A stretch of DNA of 64,000 nt from Diprion similis (lineage: Eukaryota > Arthropoda > Insecta > Hymenoptera > Diprionidae). The notes beneath the pieces were generated by a model. It was not told the origin of the DNA. It saw only the letters and a list, made by a program, of their open reading frames with translations, and did no database searches. Location of the stretch: positions 14,905,025 through 14,969,024 of the forward strand of contig NC_060108.1 in the NCBI RefSeq assembly GCF_021155765.1. Direction: 5' to 3'. Within the stretch, counting starts at the first letter, position 1; the number at the start of each line of letters is the position of its first letter. Both the position numbers and the translations under genes were made by a program. Shown here piece after piece: positions 51,141-63,811 of this stretch.

Positions 51141-51326
51141 ATGAACGACTCTTTTTCAAGTAAAATGGAGGTCAGACGTCTCACCCAAGAGTCCGAGAGC
51201 TCTGACGACAGCGATCTCGAGGTTGAGCATCCACTGATTCGGGCCGCCGTCAAGGAGCCGGAACCTAGGAATCCGAACTTCGTCAAGCGGAACCGGCGGA
51301 TGGACGTCGAAGGCGACCTGCGATTG
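51141..51326 (+). CDS. First coding exon of an unrecognised gene
   Basis: A 62-codon frame from ATG 51141, with an in-frame TGA 15 bases upstream (51126-51128), ends exactly at a strong GTGAGT donor in phase 0. The peptide is acidic and Ser-rich (LTQESESSDDSDLEVE), then proline-rich and basic (KEPEPRNPNFVKRNRR), and looks disordered. A second in-frame ATG at 51165 could also start translation. CpG and GC are raised compared with the flanks. No hydrophobic segment is present, so it would be an intracellular N-terminus. No acceptor-bounded continuation was recognised in the next 12.6 kb, so the next exon is probably beyond the window. I do not recognise the protein. Confidence 0.6.
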
Positions 51327-54300
51327 GTGAGTGCCGCAAGCTTTCTCCTTTACGTTAAATTTCAGTATCATTATGATTATTTTACTTTGCTGCACGCGTG
51401 CTTATGCAGAGCTAAATGCAAAAGTGACGCACAGTGGTGCTTGATTTTTTTTTAAATTCCACGTTTACTGGGTCATATGTATAAAAATTTTTGGATCTCT
51501 TTTTTATCTCTGTTACACTTCGTGGTCAACATATTTGAGACGATATACAGTAACTTTTAAGACAGACCAAATTAGGCGCTTTATGAAGCGATATTTTTCC
51601 TTCAAACATAGGTACAATCGGTATTCACACAGAGAAACAAGCGACTGGAAGACAACGTTAGCGTAGATAGAAAACTAGATTGAGGGAGGGGTGGGGGTTA
51701 TAGTAAATTAAACAACTTGGGACCGAGATATTTTACATATATAGTTTGGTAATTGGAATTTAAATTGGTTTGAAACTCCTCGGCTAGTCTTACCACAGCT
51801 GTGTATGTACCTATAATGTATACGTACCTATATCTATATTTATACTCATTGCCTCGCGGAGTGAGTAACGAAAAAATTGAAAACGGAAGATTCCGAAGAG
51901 AAACTGAGAAGAAAATAGAAATTTGTCTGTTGAGGATTTTCGTGATTAGGAAACTTTAAAAATAAAATATTTCTCGTTTTTCGAAAACGACAAATAAAAC
52001 GTATGTCGAAATTTCGACAAAGACAAAACATGTCATCTACTACGGTAACATTATTTTTTTTATCTAATGGTTTTTCCGATAATGGGTACTAAAAAATGCC
52101 CCGATCTTGTAAATTCCATTTCTCAGGTACATCGTGTCGTTAAGGGTCTTAGAGGGTCTCATTTTCTTCGTTTTTAAAAAAGTAAAAATCACGTGGACCA
52201 AAAATCTTTTTTTACTCACTGATAACAAAATTGAATTATCCTCGGTGCTTCGAGTAAAAACCTTAAGCTGTCCTCTTGCGGAGGGAAATTTAAATTCCGG
52301 TGGGTTTCTTCTTCTTAGAATCAAAAAGTGTTCAGAATCTTCTGCAGCGGCAATAATCTACTCGCATTATTCTTGATAATATTCGAGTGCTGATCATTTG
52401 TTAGAAAAAAAATATATATTACCGCACTTAGAAAGTGTTTTACTTTGTAAAATATGGGACTGTTATGTGGGAGGAAAATACTGTTGTTAAAACTAAAAAT
52501 AAAAGTCTGACAAATGCCGACAGGAGTTGAATTGGAAGGAAATCGTGGTATGTGTAAAACTATGTACCCTCGCCTTGGTTAGAAATAAAGTCTCAGCGCT
52601 CGTTCGGCAGTCGTCGTTAAATCGAACATATCGCGAAACGGGGGACGACTCGTCTTGCGCAAGTGTATTATTACTTGTTCCTGAAAGCGAATAGGCTGTT
52701 CAAACAACCGTCGGCAAAACAGCCTTGAGCTATAATCTATTCCTCAAATATGACACATCATGCATATATAATGCAGGATATTCGCCGGGATTTTGTCATA
52801 TAGGGAAATGTGGGGCCCGATGGACCCCCTGAGCCGCTCATTTATTTTTTATGAATTTTGAGCAGCGGGTACAAGTTCTGTTGATCAATCTGAAATAAAT
52901 TCATATCTATTTTGCCATCATTTGAAACAAGAAGAAAAAATAAAAATAAAAATTCTGGGGCACAACGGACCTCCTACAAAAATAATTATCTTCTTTTTTT
53001 TCAAAACACTCTGCATACTTTAATTTTGTTTGTATTGAATAAATCTTTCATTATCTGTCAATATGAATGCCAGAAACAAAATTATATTCCAAAGCAAATG
53101 GCCTTAATCTAAAATATCGTTTTAAAAATTCCATTTGATTCAACACATGATTAACAAACATTTAATAATATCTCAATATGTAAAAAATTAAAATTCTTTT
53201 TTCCATGCGCGTATAATAATATTCATCCATTCTATGCACGTCCTGGAATTCGTTGGATTCACGTGAACATGTTTATATTAACGTACCTTCATGCACGGAG
53301 GTATGTTTACCTTGCACTGTTATAAATGTAGCGAGGTAAAAGGTACACCCGTGCATCTGCCTGCTCTCACCTACGCTACGCCGCGAATCTCATTGCCATG
53401 CAAATCCTGAAAATGCTAATTGAGCCAGTTTTTGGTTTCACCAATCGGGGAGCTTGGTCTAATTCAGGATTCGGTATAGTTATAGGTATATTATGTAGGT
53501 AACGCAGAGCGTGGAATAGCTAATAAACGATGCGGCCTCGACGCGTAATTATATGCGTTGCAGCGTTGAATGTTCTCTGCACTCGAATTATCTCGAGCAG
53601 TTTCTTGGTTGTAAATATTTTTTTTTTCTGTATTAGGATCTAGGAGAAATGCGTAGAAAAGACGCGTCGTTAACGAATGCACAAAATATGCCGGGTTTAA
53701 ATATCGTGCAGAGATTGCCCCGAAGAAACTTGAAAACTGAACTCGATAAACTTTTTTGCAAACGCGCCATTCTCTTCTCTTTTCGCATGCTTGTATGTAT
53801 ACCAAAAACCGATCAAACTTCCCGGCGATGAATCTCCCATTTGGGTAACGACCCGCGGTTGTTTTATGGTATAACTGATAACATATTCATAAGAAAAGAT
53901 AGTAATGCGTTATTGAAGGCTTACATGTATGAGGAGTTCTAGCTCGATTCTTACGCCAGCCGTCGACACTTTCCTCTTCGGTTTCTTTTTTCGTTTTCCC
54001 TCTTGTGCCGTCTTCTTTCTTTCTTGTTAGAACCAAATATATGGCAAGAAAATTCTCTACGATCTAATGGGGGGTAAAAAATCTTGCTTTCGAAATTAGA
54101 CTCGGCCTTTTTCACCTTTGGTATCACCGTAGGTGATATTCCTGAGGGAAAGAATTTTCTCAAATAGTATTAATATTCGCATTTAACGCGATTCTTCGAC
54201 GTATCGATTTGCAAAATTCGATACTCATCGAACAATATTTATACTTTTTCGTCTAATTCTAGAAACATGTGTTTCTTTATTTGATAGAAAATTATAAAAA

Positions 54301-57300
54301 TTCTTATTTTTCGTACGTGCGATACCGGCGTGTAAAAAAGCTCACGATAAGACAAAAAAGAATGTATAATTTGTAGAAATTTAACCACAATTTTTAAGCT
54401 TGACGTGGCCTCAAATCAACGGCCGTAATTCGCTGGTGAAAACTTTCCATTTAATTTGGCACTCCGTCATCCTGGTGGCTTTACAGTAATGGAGAAAAAA
54501 ATTAAAACAATAAAAAAAAATAAAAAATGAAATACTTTACACGTCGACAGCTGTGCGCGTAATTGAGACGGAACACTTCACGCTTGTGTGTCTGTACGTG
54601 TGTTTGCGAAAACTTTGCTCAAACTATGTGATTAAATATGATTGCGATATGATCGAATATCCCGGAACGAGCTCAGCTGGGAGATCGATCGGAAGTGCAA
54701 ATCGGCAAACTTCCTCGGCCGAACTTTTTCGTTCAGTTTCCGTTTACAACGGGGAATTGTTTTTGCCCCGTTGCGGTCCTGCAGTTTCGTTTGCGCCCCC
54801 ACAGAACGAGAGAATAAGCCCTGCTTGTACTTCGCCGTGCAAGTTTACCAGCGTTTTTGTCCTTTCTTCGTGGGGTAGTTTATTATGATCAAAGATCGAT
54901 TTTCCGTTCGCGAGTTGCAATTTTTTTTTTCTTGGGCGACTAGCAAAAACCGCGAAGTAAAAAATTAATTCGTTACAATATTTCAACCGAAGAGCTCAAC
55001 TCAAGCTCCAAGGATAATCCCGCGATAAGCTGCAAGGTGAAGGTATATTTTTTAAATTGTTTAAGTATATACAATGCCTCGCGGGGTTTATTCAGCTTAA
55101 TTATTAATCCCGTCCGGGGTTGAACTGGACTGATGCATTAATTGCGCAGATTTCTGCGGTAAAAAATTTCAATTTAGAAAACAAACATCGGTCTGCTTAA
55201 CTTGTATACATTTTACCGCGGAAATTTGGTTCACCTGCCGCCATCCCGCGGCTTCGAACTCCCGTTTGTTCCGAAAAATTTCCGAATCACGCCCCCGCAA
55301 TTCGACTGACCAACTTATCTACTGCTATCTGGTTCGAAGCTTGCTGCAAACGGCACGTCTGAAATTCTGCCAGATCTCGCATGGGACGAGCAAGGCTACG
55401 GATTAGAAAGTCGATAAGTTAAGTTCCGAGCGACGTGTCGGTGACCTCGAGTTGACACGAATACTCCGCCAATCTTATACGTAAGCAAGCCGGTAATTTT
55501 TGCGTCGAAACGATCAAAAGTAAGATCAAGAGTGAGATAACGGTTGTCTCAGGATCAAGGTGAAATTATCGTTCAATGAAGCCTGAAATAATATAGATCT
55601 AACATCTAAAATTGATGGTTAAAAATGAACTAGCGAATTTTTTTTTTCAGCAATGAATTTATCGTAGGTACCGACATACCGTCTTTTTACCTATACGAGG
55701 TAAAATATAAATTTGTATTTTTCAAATTTATATTCAATTCGATTTTTCTCAATTTCTAATTACTTGTTCTAAACCAAAAGCTTGTCCACTTCCATCTTGG
55801 TCTGAAAATTTTCATTTCGCAACAAGGAAATTGTGAGAAAAATTCTAAGCCAATCGATCAGGCTTATACATACGAAAATTGGGTTTTCGTGGTTTCGGGG
55901 TGAGTAAAAATCTAACCCGTAGTCCAAAAAATCTAAAACTCGGTGAAACGTGATTTTTTTTCTACACTCTACGCCACATCTGAAAATAAATCAAATCACC
56001 GATGGGGTGAGGGTCAGACGTAGGTCGGTTCGGGGTGGAATGCCGCCCATACATTACATCTTTATATGCACGTGGTTTGGGGCCCATAAGCCAGGAATAT
56101 GCCGATAAAAGATTGTGCTTTATTGGGCCTGGCGTTTTTCCACATTCTATTGGAACAAATGAATTCATACGTCTGCAGATATCTATTTACACCAACGCAT
56201 CGCCCGAAGGCGCATCCGAAAGTCGCCGAAAGGAATAGGCGCGGTAACTTCTCGTTTATCCGCGGTAAGACCTTTGGCTAAGACCTTCTTGGACCATCCC
56301 GCGGTATAAATCGTCGTTGGCTTCGAAACGAGAGAACGAATTGGTTCTCAGCTACAAGTTAAACGTAATTTACCGCCTCTCGGCGAACGGAATTTGAAGA
56401 AAATCACCCCTTCCAGGAGCCCGCAGGCCTCGCCCGGAAGACCTTCGCCCTCCCTCTTAATTATTTTAATCGCTACACCGTTTAGCGATCCTAATTTTTG
56501 TCGTCTTCTCTTTTCGTTTTTTTCTTTTAGTCCTTTCATTTCTCTCCTTTCAGATTTCTGTCTTTTTTTCGTCGCAGTAAGACGGCTCAATTTATTCATT
56601 TTCTGCTTCAAGACCGTTAAAAGACGCACGGTGTAGTACAGATGATATTTTTCATATTTCAAAATACTTGACATTGTAATTTCACGGGTTAGGTCGTCTT
56701 CTAACTAATCTAATGCATGACCTTCTTTTTGCTTTGAGATTCTCAACTCGTTTACACGATCGTGCGGCTTCATGTTCAAAGTAAATTTTTCAATTCACTG
56801 TAATAATTGTTTAATCTATACCGCTGCAGTGCGTTAATTGAGCTCAAGTATTATTACTTAATTATATAAAGCTTGCGAAGTACCGACCCTTCGGTTTTAT
56901 AATCGTACAGAAATGCAGAACTTGTAAGTTTTCAGGAATTTGTTTGATCGTTTTTCGATCACCGTTCGCGTTATAATATCGGAATTATTACCACGATTGC
57001 ATTAATATCTGTACTTTTGGAAAGCGTGCAAATAAGCTTATGAAATTCAGGATGTAGAATATTAGGTGCACACGAGATATTTGAAAAAGTCGTTTCCTTA
57101 TCGTTATTCTGTGTCCACGCGGGGCATTTTTAAATTAAACGTCAGATGCAGATCGACTTGCGAATTCTGTCTCCGTTCCCTGCGAAACTTTTTTCGATTC
57201 TTATAACCGTGACTGAGGAATGAGAGTTTTTTGAAAAGTTTTCACGTCTCTGACCCTGCGATTGATTGGAGTTAAGGCTTCGGTCGTAGATGGATGTATA

Positions 57301-58256
57301 AAAAGCAAGAAAAAAAAGAAGAGAGAAAGAAATGTGACGAGAAAAAGCGAATCCCGTCTTTCCTCCGAACTTATCTACCCTCGGTTGACAAAACCAGTAG
57401 ATACATACACGATATGCCGAGTTTCTACGTGGAATGACCCATACAACAGTGAATTCTTCTCCATCCTCCCGATGCCGTCGAGTTGATGGAAATGAAAGGA
57501 TGCTAGATCGACTTTCACTCCGTGGCTGAAATCAGTCGCGTATCGAGTGAGGCCCTCCACGAGGCCCAATCCTAACTTCCTTCCAAATTTCCGGGGCTGA
57601 GAATCCAGAAAAAAATATTCGACCATCATTTAGTTTCAATTCCATCCTTGGTCTGACATTTCGTTCCATCTGGGTCCCCGATTCGCTGCGGAAGTTAAAG
57701 TAAAGATATATTTTTGTAGAAAAAATTGGACAAAGTTTATTTCATTGTATGAAAAAAAAATCGGCGATTATCGAATGTTTTGAACGATTTTCCGACTCCG
57801 TTTAACCTCGACAAATAATGATCACATTTTTCTTCGAACTGTTCTTCCGCATGCAGCCGTGATCATTTCGTCTTTGTAAAATACGCGCCTGCTGCGTGAC
57901 GATCGGAGTCTGTGGGTGTAAAATTGTAGGCAACGTCAGAGTGTGAGTTTGCGTGTATAGGGCATGATATGCCCATTGCCACAATGCCGAGGGAATAGAG
58001 GTGAAAACGACGCTGTGTATACCCGAAGGTATAATCTGTGCTGCCTGGCATGCGACCTACTACGCGGTCTTCGGAAGTTCTTTTTTCTTCTCCTTTGTAC
58101 TTTTCTCTCCTTTCTTTCTTTTCTCCATTTTTTCACGAACAGAGAGAGAGAGAGAGAGAGAGAGTGAAAGAGAAAGAGAGACAACTTGGTATGAGGATGT
58201 ACAGAACTGGTTTACCTGCAACGATGGTCTATAAGCTGCGCTAGTTTCTCCAGCAT
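51327..58256. other. Long non-coding stretch, probable intron
   Basis: AT-rich DNA after the donor at 51327. No exon with recognisable product was found on either strand. It contains a perfect 12-bp hairpin at 55704-55734 and a (GA)n tract at 58141-58164. Confidence 0.45.
58141..58164. repeat. (AG)n microsatellite
   Basis: Twelve AG units, then a degenerate continuation with GAAAGAGAAAGAGAG. Confidence 0.9.
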
Positions 58257-58477
58257 ACACGGTTAAAAAAAATGTCTCAGTATAGGTCCACTAAAATTTT
58301 TGGGTTGATTCAATAATTTTTGAATGTCTTACTAAGTGAAAGAAAAAGCACAAAGTACAAATTAAATTTCGATGATAATAATTTGTGTTATATTTACTAA
58401 CAATTGTGTAAAAAATAACTAAAACACAAAGTGGACTTGCTGGGACATTATGTTTAGTGAATTTTTTCTAACAGTGT
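58257..58477. mobile_element. MITE-like element, ACACNGTTANAAAAA termini
   Basis: The left end, ACACGGTTAAAAAAAA, resembles the reverse complement of the right end, ACACTGTTAGAAAAAA. Inside, ATGTCTCAGTATAGGTCCAC is mirrored by ATGTCCCAGCAAGTCCAC. About 220 bases, no coding content, diverged arms. Confidence 0.5.
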
Positions 58478-59510
58478 AAGGTTATTTTTGCAGAGTAATC
58501 ATGACCGAAAAGTTTTTCTTCCGAGTGAGAAAAAACATCTTGAATATGACCTTTTTTCCGTACGTCTATCTACAAACGCATTTTCGAATCACGAGATTCA
58601 GAAATTTTTTCGTTCAATATGGAGAGTAGAAGGAAATCATTTTATAGGAATGGGTCTGATTGTCACAAATTGTGGGGATTTTAACAGGTAGAGGGTAGTT
58701 TTTTTCACCGATAATGAAAGCAAAGCAAATTTCGAAAATAGTAGAGCCACAATTTGGGCATGAATTATACATGCCGGAGTTTTTTTTTACTCAAGTAAGT
58801 TGGCACGAAAATTGATCGCATTGTAATCTGGGAGCGCGTAATTTGCTGACTAAAATTGCGTAATCGGTTTTCCGAAATTGCTAAAATTGAGGGACAACTT
58901 TTATAACGTTTTTAAAAATCGAGAGTGCGTTAAATTGCAAGTGGAACGCTTGCCGTGTTTTTCACTTATTTATCCGACATATGCGGTGGGACTGCATTGC
59001 AGTCATTTGCAGAACTTCCATGCCGGTACAAAAATCGAGGGAATTTTTCGAGTGGCGTAAAATCCGGCTGGCTGTAATAAAAATGGAATGATAGAAAGGA
59101 CGCAAAGCTGCGCTTGAATCGGAAATATCCAAGTGCCGCAAATGTTTGTCGCGACTATACAACTCTGTTGCCTTTACCCTCACGCTATTGGCAATTCTTT
59201 ACTCGCCCGCGGTCGGATTGAACTCTGACCGTTGACCCTTGATCCTCTTCGATTCTACGAGGAATGTGATAAAGGCAGAGGGAGACGAAGAGGGAAAGAG
59301 ATAAATAAAGGCAAGGAGTTCATATTGCTTTCAGTTGTAATCGAGGGAGGAAAGTGAAACCCTCTGATCGACTTCGATCGGACTTGACAAGCGCTGAATT
59401 GCTGAATAATCGCAAACTCGAGTCCGTTGTTTTTCTTTAAAGTCTTGAAATTTAGCTGCGGGTAAAAAGGATAAAAGAGAATTGAAAGAGGTCTGTATAT
59501 ATATGTATAT

Positions 59511-60162
59511 TAGGGTGTTTATATTATTTAGGGTGTTGACGAATTTTTGCCGCCCCATCCCCCAAATCAACTTCAAATAATTAAAAAACGATTACTTAAT
59601 TTTTTCAGATTCTTACCTCAACTTTAAGATAGTTCGCCTTGTGGTCGAAGTTTCTTATGGAAATAACACGGGAAAAAGTTTTTTTCTCAGTATACATTTT
59701 ATTGTAAAAGTAATAATGTTTAAAAAAAAATTGTAACTGTGAGGTTTTAGTCGGCATTAGTGCTACTTTCTGGGAAAAAATTCACATAATCATCTAACGC
59801 AATCTCGACGAATTGCACATCCTCGAAATCTGACTTTTTTTTTTATTTAGAGGAAGTGCAATTTGTCTGGTTTTCCTGATATCGTGATGTAAATTTTTTT
59901 TACAGATAGTAGCACTAATGACTGCTGAAAACCTCACGGTTACAGATTTTTTTTAATATTATCACTCTTGCAACAAAATATCTACTGACGAAACAAGTTT
60001 TTCCCATGTTATTTCCATAAGAAACTTCGATCACAAAGCGGACTATCCCAGAGTTGAAGTAGAAATTTGAAAAAACTAGGCAACTGTTTTCAAATTATTT
60101 GAAGTCGACTTAGGGGGTGGGGCGACAAAATACTTCGATACCGTAAATAAGGACCACCCTAA
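59511..60162. mobile_element. 650-bp palindromic non-autonomous DNA element
   Basis: The ends read TAGGGTG and, on the right, CACCCTA, flanked by TA-rich sequence (ATAT), as with elements that insert at TA. The arms pair over roughly 200 bases or more: GCCGCCCCATCCCCCAAATC opposite GTCGCCCCACCCCCTAAGTC, and TAGTTCGCCTTGTGGTCGAA opposite TAGTCCGCTTTGTGATCGAA. No transposase frame. The left end shows TAGGGTGTT twice, 18 bases apart. Confidence 0.7.
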
Positions 60163-61692
60163 TATACATGTATAAAATTATTACACGCTTGATACGGGAA
60201 AAAAAACAAAGATGTCGTCGAAAGAAGGAATAAAATATACGTCCCTCGTACCTTGTTCCTTGAACCTCCGTTCCAACTCTCACAATTCCGTTATTCCGTA
60301 TGAACTCGCGATACCATCCGCGGGATTCTACGCGGTATATAAAATAATTCAGGGAGAGTGCACACCGAGTTGCGGAGGGAAGAGTGGAGGCACTTTCTAC
60401 TGCAGTTGGAAGCGACCTCAGGTCGTGGGACTCCGGAGACCCGCGCAGCACCAGCCGTATAATACAGGATGCTCCAAGTGCCTCCGGCTCTTCTTCTTGA
60501 CTCGTCCCGATACTGCGGCTAATGCCGAGCAAATAATTACGCTTCACTTCCTAATTTGCGATGGAGGTAAATCGGAGGAGGGGAGGAGGGGAGGAGGAAT
60601 TACCCTGTATATTGCCGAGCGGAAGGAGCTTTCAGGGTTTTCCGAATTCACCGTTTATTGCTCGCTGGTACCTCGCCAAGAGCCATGACAACTAAACCGA
60701 AGCACGATTCTTGGCCAAATTGATTGCCGCTTTTCCGAAGAACACGGCTTTTATCTCGAAACGAGGCTTTGCTGCACTCGTATTTATTTAACATTACTGC
60801 CCGGTTTCGAGTTCTTGTTTTTTTCGATTTCTTGAAAGCCATTCATAGGGATGTGTAGTGTATTGCACGTGATTCGTCGATCCTTTCGTTCCTCCCTTGT
60901 GACGAAAATGGGTCTTGGATTGCGCAGATATTTTCTCCGATATTATTCTAACGGTTTGAAAAAAGTGGGGCAAAAAATTGTCTGTCTGAAATTTTGCGCG
61001 TCGGGTGTAGAATAAAGTGTCGAAGCGAAGCCTCGAGTGGATGTCGTCGGTATCAGGATTCAGACCCGCGTCGAAGGACACCCGATTCTTTTGCCCAGGA
61101 CGACGAAAGTGGGTAATTTTTTTACCGAAATGAAATAAAATCCAAGAAAGGAATCGAGCGCCGCTCGTTCTAGTCGATCTGTGCTGCGGCCCCATACGTA
61201 TGTATGAGGAGTCAAACGATTCGCGGCGACAATGTGAAAACTTATTTTCGAGCCACAGTATGGTTACGGATAAAATTGCAGGTTCCCGGAGTCTCTATCC
61301 TTCGGCACACTGGCTACGTATCCATTCGCGCGAACTGCGATTCGACATTTGCATCGTAGAAGAATAAGAATAAGAGGAAAAGGAAAATGAAGGGGAAAAG
61401 GAAAAGGAAAAGGAAAAGGAAGAGGAAAAGGAAGAACCGCATACACCCTACTTTTACGCAAAGATTTCCGCGTCCCCTTTTCTCCCGGCTATTTCGCGCT
61501 ACGACAGAGTTTGTATCGACAGCTCAACCTTTTATCGGAATTGCTTTCAGCCAGCGGGCACGTATCTATCCGTTAGTAGTAGGTGGGAAGAGTAGAAAAG
61601 TCGAACCTGCAAAATTACCAATAACAATTGCGGTTATTAATTGTCAATTAATTATCGAGGACGCGCCGTCGCTCGAGAGTTGTGTTTGAATT
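60163..61692. other. Non-coding region with relatively GC-rich patch
   Basis: Overlapping open frames of up to 158 codons at about 60.1-60.7 kb occur on both strands because the patch is GC-rich; none has a recognisable domain. A GGAAAA-type purine repeat lies at 61375-61434. Confidence 0.4.
61375..61434. repeat. Purine-rich (GGAAAA)n repeat
   Basis: About ten imperfect GGAAAA/GGAAGA units on the plus strand. Confidence 0.85.
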
Positions 61693-62080
61693 GGACTTGT
61701 CAATAAAATTCTGCAACAAGGAAGACGCTCACCAATTTTTAAATACCTGTCCACTCTCATTATAAAACCATATTTATTTTTATTCTTATTTATTGTTTTG
61801 TGTTACAGCTATTACCAGTAAAATTGAATGTTTATCGTTCTGACTTATCTTTTTGACTCATGATGTTTTGTTATTTACAATAAATACCAGTTAGTTAGTT
61901 ATAATAAATAACAAAACACACTGAATCAACAAAGGTAGGTCAAAATGACAAAAATTCAATTTTACTGGTATTAGCTGTAACACAAAAGCTACACCTGATC
62001 GGATCAAAATCAATATGGCTTTATAGGTATTTCATATTTAGTAAGCGCCTTCCTTGTTACAAAATTTTGTTGACCAGTGT
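61693..62080. mobile_element. 390-bp palindromic fold-back element
   Basis: Almost the whole element pairs with itself: CAACAAGGAAGACGCTCACC near the left end with TAACAAGGAAGGCGCTTACT from the right, and GTTACAGCTATTACCAGTAA with GTTACAGCTAATACCAGTAA nearer the centre. GTTTTGTTATTTACAATAAA and its counterpart flank the centre at about 61.89 kb. No coding content. Confidence 0.7.
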
Positions 62081-63398
62081 ACTGTAACACAATGTATAAC
62101 CTCACTTTTGTTCATAAAAACTGTATTTTTGGAACAACACAAAAAATCCCATTATATTAAACCTTGTTTCTAATATAATAGGTTAAAAGTTTTTACGTTG
62201 AACACAAAGAGGATAAAATCCATCGCTCGTAGCGCCGATTTTTTCGACGCATCTTCACCTCGCTGCACTGCGTGCGATTTCAGCCCTCCGTATACGTGGA
62301 TATTATTCCTTGTACCGGTTCACAGTAGACGCGAATCTGCTCTCGTTCGAGGTTTTTTTAGCTACTTTTATACTGCAATTTGTTAGGTAATATTTTATAT
62401 TAGACTTTCCGCGAGGTTGAAGGATGAGCTGCTGTACGATGTGCAAATCAGGGTGGATACTCACATCTCTCCGTGTAGGAAGAACTTCTTCATTTAATTA
62501 ATTCCGCGGTGGTTCATATTTAATTATAATTCCACTCGATGCGTTGCAGCACTTCCGGTCATCGCAGTCTAATTAAAATTGGAAAATGCATTGAGTCAGA
62601 ACGATAATTAGGTGGATCATACATCTCGAGATTGAGGATGTTATCAATTCATTTTTTCTAGTTTAGAAACTTTCGCGGATTTAGTTATTTTTCAATCAAT
62701 TCCTTACTCCTGAGTCAAGCCTTGCAACTTTTATAAATTTCTGTCAAATCACGATTTCAGTAAATTGCGTTTACAGCTTCAAGGGGCGGTAAAAAGATGT
62801 AATAAAATTTCACCGCAACATCCGTTGTACACATGTTTTCCGGGTGAAATAATTAATGAACCTCGACGTCGGTGACGCGTCGAGGAAACTAATTTTGCGC
62901 ATCGAAACTGCAGGCGTCTATCTTATTAGAAGGCTGGTTATTCGAGGACGATATACGTACGTGCAGTGAAATATGCGCGGGGCTTTCATCGCCGAATATC
63001 AGAACTGAGGATGTATTACGGGACCCCGCTATTATGCTCGAAGTCGAGGGTTCCCGAGACGGCAGCATCCCTTGCCTGCAGGACCAATGTACCGAGGAGG
63101 GTACTCAATATATATTTTAGTGTCCAATATCCTGCAAATATTCCCATATTAAAGCGCTTCATTTACCTACACTTGGTGTTATGAAGCGCAGTTTTATCAC
63201 CGAAAGTTGCTGCAGCTGCAGTAACCTGCGGGGGTTTCAGGTACCTACCCACCTATTTCTCTCGCGCTGACCTCAAAATTAATAAGCTCACGTCTGGAGG
63301 GAAGAATTTCATCGTACAATTACGCGTAGGGGTGAAACTCGGCGTGATATGAACGCTGGGAAATATATCGCAGTAATGAAATTGGGAATTTCAAACTT
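62081..63398. other. Non-coding region
   Basis: No gene, RNA or structured repeat recognised in about 1.3 kb. Confidence 0.45.
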
Positions 63399-63811
63399 TT
63401 ATTCGTACTTATCCATCGTTTTAGTCGCTGCAGATGGTTTTGGATCAACGATATTCACGTTTTGAGAATCGTTGTCACTAACACCGTAACTGTCAATTTT
63501 CTGTGGAACAAAAACGTGAAATAATCAGGGCGACAGATGTCATGCTGTTTTAGTGTAAATTGTCCAAATCTGGGAATTAACCCAAGACAATTAATTTTCA
63601 GATCTTACGATTACTTGAGATAAGTTTCGAAGGCTCCATTGATTGTACGTACGTGCAATAATTTTTCCATATTTATGCGATTCTGTGTGTTTACTTTACT
63701 TTGAAACGTTACCGAAACTTGTCGAAACGTATACGAGAAAAAAAAACAGGAAACTAAGCTTTGAATAACACACTTGATCACGAGTATAAGAAGTGCTATT
63801 GCTAAAAAAAA
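63399..63811 (-). CDS. Probable 3' exons of an unrecognised membrane protein
   Basis: Two minus-strand exons that fit each other in phase 0. Exon 63811-63713 follows a good acceptor (TTTTTATCTTGCAG) and encodes a hydrophobic stretch, FFLAIALLILVIKCVIQSLV, that could cross the membrane. It is followed by a few more residues and a GTAACG donor; a GTAAAC donor a little downstream would also keep frame. Exon 63500-63399 follows TTTTTGTTCCACAG and encodes 33 polar residues beginning KIDSYGVSDN and ending TMDKYE before TAA. This would be a short cytoplasmic or extracellular C-tail. Upstream exons must lie near or beyond the right edge. The protein is not recognised and the donor is weak, so this is tentative. 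Confidence 0.38.

Noticed and set aside
52800-53000. Repeated GGGGCCC/GGACC(C)CCT-like strings suggesting a transposon end
   Set aside because: The two strings are short and imperfect, with no consistent orientation or termini.
60110-60688. Overlapping 145- and 158-codon frames on both strands
   Set aside because: Both are explained by a locally GC-rich patch; no domain, and the left end lies within the palindromic element.
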